The notes beneath the pieces are model-generated. The model was not told the DNA's origin and did no database searches. It saw only the letters and a program-made list of their open reading frames with translations. The position numbers and the translations under genes are program-made. From Paracoccidioides lutzii Pb01 (lineage: Eukaryota; Ascomycota; Eurotiomycetes; Onygenales; Ajellomycetaceae), in assembly GCF_000150705.2 (NCBI RefSeq), contig NW_015440969.1, positions 249,500-313,499 of the forward strand: DNA of 64,000 nt. Direction: 5' to 3'. Positions 48,011 through 58,438 of the stretch are shown in pieces (position 1 is the first letter of the stretch; each line of letters opens with the position of its first letter).

Positions 48011-48946
48011 ATACCACCGTATATATATATATATATCTATATAATAGAGATAGACAGAGGGTACATTCTCATATGCTGACTTGATCGCAGCTTTCGACCA
48101 CGGCCTCCCCAACACAACCGAACTATCCCAAATCGACCAACAGCTCCTCCAACACGTCGGAAACCAGAATGGCGTCTCCGTCTCCGTAGCCGACGATAAC
48201 GCCATGACCGCAAAGGCTGCTCTAGCCGCCCACGGCTCGGAGTCCAAATACCCACCCCCCGGCCCTAGTTTCGAGAGCAACGCCGCAGCCCTTGCGCACG
48301 GCCTTACGTTTGGCCACGATGACGTTAATGTCAATGTTGCCCAGGTGCCCATGGGAAACGTCAATGTGCATGGCCATTCGACTGCGGCCGCTGTCTATGC
48401 GGCTAGGGAAGCGCAGAATATCAATCCAAAGCCGACAGTTGGATCGGCGGAGTGGCATACCATTCGGAAGAATAATCATAAAGAGGGTGAGTGGCTCATT
48501 TCCCTCTCGGTAATACTCTTTCCCTGGCACTCTAACCTGTATGTCTAGTCGAACGCCGCCGCCGCGAAACAATAAATGAAGGAATCAATGAAATCGCCAA
48601 GATGGTCCCCGGCTGCGAAAAGGCCAAGGGCTCCATTCTCCAGCGCGCCATACACTACATCAGCAAGTTGCAGGAGGAGACAAAGGATATGGCTGCGCGG
48701 TGGGATACGGCGAATATGACTACCAACCATGCGCTGGCGGAGATTGGTGCGCAAAACACGAAGTTGAAGGAGGAGGTGAATCGGCGTGGCGAGGTGGCGG
48801 CGAAGTGGATGATGAGGTGTAAGGAGGCTGGGTTGGAGTTTGAGGATTATGAGATTGATGAGAAGGGGTTGGGGATGGTGGAGGTTGATGATGGGCAGGG
48901 GGAGGCGGGGCAGGGGCAGCAGGTGCAGCAGCAGGAGGCGGTGTAG
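47871..48946 (+). CDS. CBF1: bHLH transcription factor, Cbf1/Cpf1 (centromere-binding factor 1) type
   Basis: Cbf1 binds RTCACRTG at sulfur-amino-acid gene promoters and, in yeasts, centromere CDEI. Exons: 47871-48006, 48091-48486 and 48549-48946; 309 residues in frame, starting MSDQQLPSTDASTGSNKRKR. The DNA-binding helix reads WHTIRKNNHKEVERRRRETI, with the His-Glu-Arg contacts for CACGTG. The HLH follows (INEIAKMVPGCEKAKGSILQRAIHYISKLQ), then a predicted coiled-coil leucine-zipper-like helix and an acidic, Gln-rich end. The N-terminal half is low complexity. The first intron carries a TA repeat (48019-48044). An earlier ATG at 47822 was rejected as the start because its frame does not join exon 2 coherently. 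Confidence 0.92.
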
Positions 48947-49043
48947 ACTTACGGGATTGATGGGAATTTGATTTTTGATTTTTTTTTTTTTCTTTTGAAA
49001 AAATCCTTTTTATATTCCCTTGTTTGTTCTGCCGTTTTCTTTT

Positions 49044-49082
<39 letters not shown>

Positions 49083-50242
49083 CTTCTGTGATATCTCTTT
49101 TTTTTATCATTTTCTCTATGGGGTTTTATTCCTGCCTGGTCTGGTTTGCTTGTGTACTTTCTTGTTGAAGCTCACTTTTTCAGCTTTTTTCAGCTTTTAT
49201 TTTCTTTTTCCCTTCTTTTCTTTATACATATAATTTGTCTGTTTCCTTTTTCTTTTCTTTTCTTTTCTTTATTTTTTTTTTTTTTTTTGAAAGTTCTTTC
49301 TTCTTCCACACGGCTGGGATAATGGGATGTGACTGTCTTTTCAGTGGTTCTGGTTTGATGATATGTTTGTTTTAACTCGCTTGCGTGCCTTGACACCTCC
49401 ATCTTCCTTTTTCACTGATGGAATGAATTTTTTTTTTTTTTTTTTTCTCTCTCTTTTCAAACAAAACTTGAAATGCCAATTTTGATGAACCCCCTTTCAC
49501 CATGATGTTGCTTTCTTTGCTCTTGCTTGCTCTCCCTTGAAGGTGGGGAAATTGGGTCGGAAGAGACGCAGATTTGAAAATATATATACGCTGTTAATAA
49601 TAGTATGCAGTTTGCAATCAATGTTATCATTATGCTTTTGTTTCCTCTCATCCGCCACCAATCCATATGCGATGATTATAGTGTAGGATGGTTTGGGGGT
49701 TGGGGTTGGGTTAGGTTGCTTCGGATGATCTTGATTTGATTGATGATAATTCGGGGGGGATTTATTTTAGGTGTACGGATCTAATTGGCAGTGTGTGGGA
49801 GGAGGAGGGAGGAAACAAGTGTTTTCAGATATGATGGGTTTCTCTACCTTCGTTTTTGCTCAGTGAACCGCCTTTGTATTGAGTATTTCAAAAAAGATAG
49901 TTTCGATATTCTCTTCGTGCCGTCTATGGAATTAGATATTCCCCTTCCCCTTTTTGTGGAGTGGGGATTAGCAATGGAGGGAAAACCCCTAGGTGGTAGG
50001 TTTTGACAGGACAGACACGCACTGGATATTTGCTATACACTAGGAAAAACTTAAGCGGTACGAGATGGCATGATAAACCATCACCGTCCACCGTGTCGCA
50101 AAAAGGCTAATAAGAATAGAAAAAAAAAAAAAAAAAAAAAAAAGAATTCTCAAATTCCAAAGAGGAAAAGAAAGAAAGGAAAAGAAAGAAAGAGAAAAGG
50201 ACAGCATGAGGCGTGCAAATCGCAACTCTGTTTCCCCCCAAA
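48947..50242. other. Convergent spacer between the Cbf1-like gene and SEC8
   Basis: The 3' UTRs of two convergent genes. It contains a 37-T run (49046-49082), further T runs at 49270-49288 and 49430-49446, a G-rich telomere-like stretch (49690-49714) and a 25-A run near 50119-50143. No gene supported. Confidence 0.6.
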
Positions 50243-53200
50243 CTACGAATCCCACATAGTCTCACTCAACCTCAACAACGCATCCCAACTCCCTCTCTTC
50301 GCGGCCAAAAAGTCCTCCCGACTCCCCCGCCGCCCCTCAGGACCTTTCAGCATGGCCGAAAAGCACAACTCAACCAGCACCTTCAGCTCCTCGTACGTAA
50401 ACGGCTCCCCGTTCCCCGCCTGCAGCGCCTTATCGCTGCCGCGATTCTTAAACTCTTCCCTCTCGGCCTGCGCGTGCTCGACAGCTTTGTCTGCGCCCTC
50501 GAGGAACCAGTCCAGAAACTTGGCGGAGCGGGGAAGGGCGATTATCTCTTCTGCGCCCTTTTCTTCCTGTTGCTTTTCAGTTTTGGTGTCTTCGGGTGCA
50601 GCGGAGGTTGGTTTTGATATTGAGGTAGAAGGTGAGGTGGCAGGTGAGGGCGAATGTGAGAGTGAGGGTGCGGGGAGGGATGGGGATGGAGATGGGGGAG
50701 GGTGGATGATGATATTTCTCAGGTTCTGTTGCAGGACTAGTACGTCGAGTTGCAAGCGTATGGCGCCGTTGTTGTTCATTGCGCCGATGAAGCGCGTCCC
50801 GGAGACGAAGGCGCGGTCTATCAACTGTGCCAGACCGGATGTTATGAAACGGCATTCGCTGGGACCGAGGTAGGTTGCTATGTTCGCGTCGAAGGATATC
50901 AGGTCGTTGTTGAGTTCTATGATTTCAGGCGATGCGGAGGAAGGGGGAGTGGATAAGATGTGTTTCCATTCTGCGATGCTCGCGCTGGAGACCGGGCTGG
51001 TTGGTTCTGCGGAATAGGGGATGTTGCTGGACAGGCTGCTGGTGACCATGTGGATGGCACCGCAGCGGATGTCGATGTGGAGGGTTAGCAGGGCGGTTAG
51101 GGCCAGGTGCCGTAGCGACTCTAGTGTGTTGTCGAAGCCGACAACGGACTCTTGGGTCATGGGGAGGTGAACGGCATTGCTGGGGCTGTCACGTTTGGAT
51201 TTCATGGACGATACGAAGGTCCAGCGGCGTGTGGGGGGCATTCGGCTGGAGGATTGAGGCTGGCTGGAGTCCGTTTGGTAGGTTGTTATATAGCGGAGGC
51301 GAGAGAGACTGCTGACTAGCCATCGCTGTTTACGTTTATTAGAAAAAGTTTCATTATATGTTTTGTGAGATTTATACGTACCATGCTGTTGTAAAGGAGG
51401 GAGAGGGAGATGACGGTTTTTGGGTCCGAAACGATGTCGTACGGCTCAAGAGGAGTTTCGTTTGTGTGTTGAATTAAGAGATCAATTTCCTGATGCTAAA
51501 TCTTAGTTGAATGTTCGCTGGAAATCTATCGCATTTGAGGGCACATACTCTGGTAATTAGTGCTTGTCGTCTATCGGCAGAACACTGCCACAACTCCGCT
51601 GCAGTTTCTCGAATATCGCCAGATTCTGCATATGCTGCTGCTGCTTTCACATGTGTTCCCCCAGGATGACGAGGAGACATGCGGGTAACCAGTGCTTGAT
51701 AACATGTTAGAACTTATTTTCATTTACTATCAAGAGACGGATTCGTACCTTTGTACCAGCCACAGCATTTATCATAGTAAGTAACAATTTGGTTGATGAC
51801 CAGTTGGGTAAATGCCTGGTCATACGGAATACTATCGAGCATTTTGCTAAATGTTTTGACGAGCTCCATGAAAACAATTGTTCCCTACAAAAGTCAGATA
51901 ACAAGGAAAACATAGCCCCAAATTCAAATTACATACCTTGAATATAGGCCTAGGCGAAACTCTTGCCCAATGCGGATCTTCCGTGAATGCATCCAGTGCA
52001 ACGAACATTTGAGCGCAGAGGTCACTCACGGCTTCATCCAGCTGGGGCTGGAACACGTTGATGAGGAAGTCGTCGAGAAAGGACGTAAGAGTGCTTATGA
52101 TGATGTCAGAATTCAGAGGGACGATATCCTTTAATCGTTGAATGAACGACAGTGAAGGCGGTAGAAGCAGGCTCATATTGAAAACGCTGGGTTCGATGAG
52201 GAGCGTATGTCCAGTTCCGGAGCTTTCTTGTCTTAATTGTGACAAATCGGTTGCAGAAGCCTTCTGGAGAGATTTGGACACAAGGCCGGGAACTGAGGAT
52301 CTTAGGATCTCTTCCAAGTCGGCTTGCTCTGCCTTCATTTCCGATGACTTTTGATCCACCTCAGAGAGTTTAAACATTTTCTGTGCTGACTGTTAGCATA
52401 TCCGACGTAAGGTGGAATAAGTCTGACAGACCTTCGTTCTATCTCTTTTGTTGGAGGTGTGTGTATATTTTTCATCAGAGATATTCGCGGGAGACCTATA
52501 GCTGATTTCTCCATCTGTAGCAAGGTAATCGTGCAATAGGGACCGTATCTAGGAATTTTGTAAGTTCAGACAGGTACCGTCATCATTGTGGAATTGAAAA
52601 CAACGAACCTCACTTTGATACAACTTCCACAGCTCTTTGAAACCACTCGTAAGTGACCCGGACTTTCGAATGCCTTCTCTTTCCACAATCCCAGCAACGA
52701 CCTCATGCATGATGCGATGGCCTTCAGCAATGGCCTCAAACTTTGCATAAAGGTTCCACATGAACTCAGAGAGCACGTATCCGCGGTCTCCGCCCAGCTC
52801 CGTTGGGATTCCGTAAATTCTACCGTCTCGCGTCGGTGCATTACGCCTATGCTCTGGGTGGCGAGCAGCTACTTCGGCACTCGTTTTATCAACGACAGCA
52901 AAGAGTTCCACTGGAAGCCTCTGCTCGATCCGATCCACAGCAACTTCAAGATTGCCCATTTTGTTGAACGCCTCAATGAGCACGCGTATATAGTGGAAGG
53001 TATCGGCCTCCGGACTACGAGAAGCATCCTCCGTAACGGGAACCGTCGCATCTAAATTGGCTAGGTAATTGAAAACAGGTTTTTCCCAATTTGAAGCAGC
53101 ACTTAAAACGGTTGGCTTTGAACCGTCCTTCGCCTCGTCTCCGTTTGCCAACTTCCAGCGATCCTGACAATACGGAGACTTTAGATATAGGTGATCATGC

Positions 53201-54314
53201 AGCTCTTCAACTAGGATATCTGTCAACGACAATTCTTGGTTGGTGAAGTATGTCCGCAGATCGCCAAGGCCTCCGATGTTGTCGAGTTCCGGTCGATGTA
53301 CTAGACGTAGGGCATCCTGGAGTATTTCCACCGCTGCAATGAATCTCTTTTCCGAAATGCGCGCCTCGAGCTTCTCTGGTAGAGACTGTATATTCTCAAT
53401 CTGGCCAAATAATTGTAATATATCGTCGTAGTTCTGCGACGCCGTCGCGAGCCCCTTTAGTTCTGGCTTCGTCGTAAGTAAACCTGCTTTGGCTTCAAGC
53501 AGAGCCCCTTTCAGCGTTCGAATGCGATTTTGGGAACTTTGGATGCTGGACTGGATAGTATGGTACGTTCCGATAGAGCTATTAAACCCCTGGTGATGTT
53601 CTAAAATGGAGGACCTTAGCAATTACGCTCCCATAGTTATGCTGCGTGCAGTTTAGGATCCAACAAACCATTAACGACCGACTTCAACGACTTTTGTATC
53701 TGTTTATGCACCCGTATAAAATCCGGCTCTCGATCCGCCTTCCCAAGCGTGCTCGAGTCCATCAGCTGAAGGCCCACCTGGACCGGGACACAATCATCAG
53801 TCGCCATGAAGTCCCATTCCTGCTCGATCATTCGGAGGATATCTATATCAAAAGCAAAGTCAGCCCCATGAACAACCTTATTAGAAGTCTCTAGATCCCC
53901 AGCGTAGTCCTTCGCGGGTAACCTTGGAAAGTCAAACCAACCCTCAATCGGCTGCGGACCACTCCTCGTAGATGTAGCATCGGACTTCTTCCTAGCCCAA
54001 TTCCTGCCACCATAGCCATACGTCGCGTCATCCCTGCCACCACTATTCCACATGGGCCCCGTATCGACATCATATGGCCGCGAGCGAGAAGACGGGGTCC
54101 GGAATGGCTGTTCAGAACTGTGTAGCGAAGATGTTGACGCTGCGGAACCGCCATCATAGAAACCCCCGTATCCACCAGCACGTCGCTCTCGCGAGGAGGC
54201 ATACCCGGCACTCGAGGTGGCACTTAGCGAGTTGCTTTCCGTTCTAGACAGTCCATAATCTCGTTCAGAGCGGCCCGATGTAGAGCCCCCGCTCGGGAGG
54301 CCGTTCCTATTCAT
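50243..54314 (-). CDS. SEC8: Exocyst complex subunit Sec8
   Basis: Sec8 is part of the octameric exocyst that tethers secretory vesicles at growth sites such as hyphal tips. Eight exons join in frame: 54314-53669, 53600-52609, 52548-52432, 52380-51937, 51884-51749, 51694-51549, 51489-51382 and 51325-50243; about 1,223 residues. The Ser/Gly/Tyr-rich N-terminus is followed by the Sec8 signature (MIEQEWDFMATDDCVPVQVG, then LQLMDSS). The first intron joins SVVN to EHHQGFNSSIGTYHTIQSSI, a hallmark of the family, and predicted coiled coil follows. Near the C-terminus (about 50560-50730) a disordered Pro/Ser/Lys/Glu-rich insertion splits the last conserved helices (LPRSAKFLDWFLEGADKAVE). Confidence 0.92.
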
Positions 54315-54813
54315 ACCAGGTTGCGGAGATGGTGAGGGTTGTTTCAGGATTTACTGAGGTGTTGGGATTGGGTTGGAGAGGGAGGGACCATGGTGATCGC
54401 AGAGGTCCGCGACTTGATCCTTGTATTTTATTCAGAATCGACGGTATATAGTTTGGCTGGGAAATTGGTTGTTTATTCTGGTCGTGGTTTTAATTTCGTA
54501 GACGGAAGGGTGTGGAGATACAAAATCCTCAGTGGAAGTAAGCGCGAAGTTCCTCATTTAAATATTCTCCCCAAATAAGACGACTCTGGTGACTACGAAG
54601 AGATGTTTAATTTAGTGACATTTAATCTCCATGGTGCAAGAGCAATTTACAAGTGGAAAATTAATGAAAAAAAAAATAACTACATTGTACTGGGTATGGT
54701 GCCTCTAGTTGCAGAAATGATAAACCAACACCAGAATGAAGGAATTATTTAAAAAGATAGCAATACCAAACAGTCCTCTGGTATATACAGTAGAACACGG
54801 ACACAATATTTAC
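54315..54813. other. Spacer between SEC8 and aminopeptidase P
   Basis: About 500 nt: the SEC8 promoter (right to left) and the 3' UTR of the aminopeptidase gene. Nothing else seen. Confidence 0.5.
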
Positions 54814-57361
54814 TCAGATGGGTTGAGTTTCCCTCTTCAACCAGTTTCTTGTCAGCTCGTCCTCCTCAAAGTAGCCGCTAGTTTTCTCCCAAACTTCATT
54901 GTGGTATTCGTTAATCCATATTTTCTCTGCATCGCTTAGAAGGCTTGGATCGGTAAGTTTCCGGCATAGTGGTGTCATGGTAACATGCTCAAAGCCTAAC
55001 CAGGGCCTCTCTCCGAAACTGAACGTTGTTTTCACTTCTCGGGCCATTATTATGTCTACGATAGGATGTTAGTAAGGGAATTTTATATTTGCAGCGGCTG
55101 GCAAAAACGTACTTTCGATGCGGATACCAAAATTTCCATCCTCGTAGAAGCCAGGTTCTAACAAATCTGTCAGCGGATTCCACAATAAAATTCTAAAGGT
55201 GTTGCAAACATACCGTCTGATATCACGTTGCCTGCAGAAATGGGGACTTCGGAATACTGAACTCGCGTGCCTATTCCAATTGGACCCTCGTGGACATTCT
55301 TGTAATCCGTTAGCTCTTGAGAAGCCTAGAAGAAATAGATAAATCATACCAAATACGACCCTACGCCATGTCCGGTACCATGGAGATAGTCCAGGCCTTC
55401 TTTCCAGAGAAATTGCCGCGCAAAAGTATCCAAAGAGAACCCAGTTGTTCCCTTGGGGAATATGGCAGTGTCTATGGCAATCATGCCCTTGAGAACAAGT
55501 GTATAAGCTTTCCTTTCCTTCTCCGTTGGCTCGCCAAAGTGCAGCGTACGCGTTGTGTCAGTGGTGCCATCCAGATACTGTGCACCTGAGTCACATAGAT
55601 ATACAGCCTCGGGGTCAATAATAGAGCAGTTGTTTCTTTCTGCTTTGTAATGAATCACCGCGGCATTTGGACCACTAGATGATATGGTATCAAACGAAAG
55701 TCCGACAAAATTCTTTTGTTTTGATCGAATTTCTTCGAGTTTGTCGGAGGCTTCTACTTCGTTAAGAACCGTCTTCTTGTTAAGCAATTCATTTTCAAGC
55801 CAGGCGAAGTATTTGGTAAGCGCAGCCCCGTCGCGGATATGGCAAGCTCTCATGCCTTCAAGTTCAGCATCATTTTTTATGGCCTTGGCATCGGAGATGG
55901 GACTTCGAACCTCCTCAACCTTATTTTCGCCGCCTAGCGCAAGGCTAAGGGACCACGATGCTTTCGTTGAAATGAAGAATTTCCTTGGTGGGTCTGATGC
56001 ACCACCATTAACTTCCGCTTGAGCAGATTGACCTAAAGCCTTTGCGTCTTCGAAAATGGAGGTGTATGGCTTCAGAGATACTTTATCACCTAGGTGTTTC
56101 TTCACATCGGCAGATAGCTTGTCCTCGTCGATGTACAGGTCAGCAGTTGATGGTGTGATGATGGCGTATGCGAAGAACACTGGATTGTATGGGATACTGT
56201 AAATGAAGAGGGTCAGTGGGAGGAATCAAATGAACTAAAGCCGTTCATATATTCATACTCATTTCCTCGAAGGTTAAATAGCCATGCGATTTCGTCAAGC
56301 ATCGCTATACTTTTAGGTCAGCATATCTACTCGTATTCCAGAGCACGCCAGACACATACAGACAACAAATCCTGCGCTTTTCTTCTTCTCGAGTTCCTTC
56401 CGTAAGTCGGTAATTTTCTCTTCGAATGACTTCCCTGCAAATTCGACAGGATGGACGGTCACTTTTTTGCTTGGACGGGAGGGGCGGTCTTTTCCCCAAA
56501 CAAGGTCGACAAGGTTCTCCTGCAGGCCTAACAAGGAGCCACCGCTCTTTTTAATTGTTTCCGAAAGGCTCCGTGCGTCGGCTGGAACGCGTCAATCACC
56601 CTCTTGACTGGGAAATATTTGTAGGGGCTGAGAAATCACTCACAGGCTGTGATGAGTGATGGGTCGACCCCAACAACTTTACCGCCCTCTAATTGTTCCG
56701 CGGTCCTATGAAAGTATTTCTCAATATACGACTTCCCGTGTTATATGTTATTTGTCGCATTTTCTGGATCATACCATTCTTGCCAGGTAGGCATACTCTC
56801 AATACCCCTCTTCAAGAGCAACCAGTTGTTATCTAGCTGTTTTGATGCCTGATTGAAATATCGTCCGTCCGTGGACAGAGCAGCTTTGGTCATCGACACA
56901 ATGGCGCATCCAGCAGAACCAGAGAACCCGGAAATGAATTCTGTACTTTAATAGAAATCATGAGCAGAGGTCTTTGAAAAGGTGAAAAATGGGGCGGCGA
57001 TATTATCTAGATAACAAGGAAAGAGATATTCTGACCGCGACGACCATCGCAAGGGGCGATGTATTCCGACTGGTGGCTATCCTCAGAGGGCACAACTAAA
57101 GTATACCTAAATATCAGAAAGCGGCCTCTTGCAACAGCAATTCTATGAATCCATACGGTAGACGTCGACTTTCCTCTCTTTCATCAACTCCCTCAAACAG
57201 GCCAGGCGCTGCGACGTATCAACGGTTTCCATATCTGCAGACTGACGTTCTGCTGAACAGGAATACGACCTAGATGCGGGTTTGATAAAGGGGTTCAACG
57301 ATTGTAAAGGCCGAGCAAAAGGTGTAGATGTAAAACGGCACGAATGACGGAAAAGCAGCAT
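54814..57361 (-). CDS. Xaa-Pro aminopeptidase P (M24B metallopeptidase)
   Basis: Removes the N-terminal residue from peptides with proline in position two; a two-Mn pita-bread enzyme. It is split by several introns; the first exons are 57361-57157 and 57095-57036, with a third from 56940. Conserved pieces in order: VYLVPSEDSHQSEYIAPCDG, FISGFSGSAGCAIVSM, STDGRYFNQA, VVGVDPSLI, AYAIITPSTADLYID and GPNAAVIHY. The metal ligands appear as Asp in CDSGAQYLDGTTD (two), His in LHGTGHGVGSYL, Glu in EPGFYEDGNFGIRIE (two). The first 43 residues (MLLFRHSCRFTSTPFARPLQ and on) are basic, Ser/Arg-rich and nearly free of acids, like a mitochondrial presequence. A second in-frame ATG (METVDTSQRL, 57232) would give the usual cytosolic form. 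Confidence 0.93.
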
Positions 57362-58438
57362 TTATCATAGTCCCTGATAAGGTTGATATGGGATTTTGCG
57401 AGGTGCAGATAGAATGCCGGAGGGAAAGATAATTCACTATCCAAGTTCTGGCCAGCCAGCCCAGTGGTATGCGTGAGCAACTAGCCGCAAGCTAGGGGGA
57501 ACGATTTATAGATAATTGGCGAAAGGGCTTTCAGAGTATGATTGGTGTTGATTCGGGGTATTTTGAACAGTAGATGACCAGTCAATTGGCAGTCAGCAAA
57601 CAGCATTTGGCGTAACAGAGGAAATAATAACCAAGAGCAGGCGTATATTCATTCCTCTGTTGCGAAGACGTTGAGATTCGTTTGAACGTCGTGTTTGGAG
57701 AAATTCCGGCTCGAGAAGAAGAGAGTCACGGGATGCGCCTGACTAAGCGAGCCTTCCCCCCTGTCACCAGCCCCCAAACATCGGGGGCGAGTCAAGTCAA
57801 CCTTTGTTTGGTTTGTGTTTGTGTACCCCTGGCTCTGCTGCTGTGCATATACAAAAGGAAAACCTCATCCTGTGTATAAGACTGACTCTATCATATATGC
57901 ATGGAATCGCCTGGAACTCAGCTATATGGGATAGAAGTTGCTTGTATTGGAAAAATACGTTAAAGAAAGAGACTCACTCGCCTCTCCCGCAACTCGCCTC
58001 TCCCGCATGTGGCAAATATCCGATCTCCCAAGTGTCCAATCTAAAAATCATCTGCCAATTTTTCACTTAGGAGAAATGTCTCAGGGCTGATTCCACTGAT
58101 GAGCCCAGGAGTTAGGCAATATAAATTTGTGCTGTTTTTGGCTCTGCCTATGGACAAGTTTATCCTTCTGTCTGTGATTAAGCAACAGTTTTTGCTTTGC
58201 TGTTGACGCCGCCCCGTCTTGGTCCCCCCATGGCAACTGATACATAAATTTGCTTCACCCTCGCTGCGTATTTCAATCTGACGAATTCTCACTTTACAGC
58301 TGTCCAATTTCCATCTCCTTTCCATCTCGTTTTCCTGACCGATTGGGGTGATATATGGACAGGATTTCACACCACGTGACCTGGAGTTTCTCTTAGCCAT
58401 CGGCACAGAGTGGCATATCCCATATATCGAGGAAAGGG
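57362..58438. promoter_or_regulatory. Divergent promoter region between aminopeptidase P and the karyopherin
   Basis: About 1.1 kb between two divergent starts. A perfect Cbf1-type site, CACGTGAC (58373-58380; reverse strand GTCACGTG), lies about 60 nt before the karyopherin ATG. A 16-nt tandem duplication ACTCGCCTCTCCCGCA occurs near 57980-58011. No RNA gene seen. Confidence 0.55.
58373..58380 (+). promoter_or_regulatory. Candidate Cbf1 binding site (GTCACGTG)
   Basis: Matches RTCACRTG exactly on the minus strand, just upstream of the karyopherin start. Chance matches are possible for an 8-mer, and binding is inferred only. Confidence 0.4.

Noticed and set aside
47180..48079. Long ORF covering the Cbf1-like leader and first exon
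   Set aside because: It translates the GT repeat and intron 1, and its frame does not join the bHLH exons; only its internal ATG at 47822 is of interest, as a uORF.
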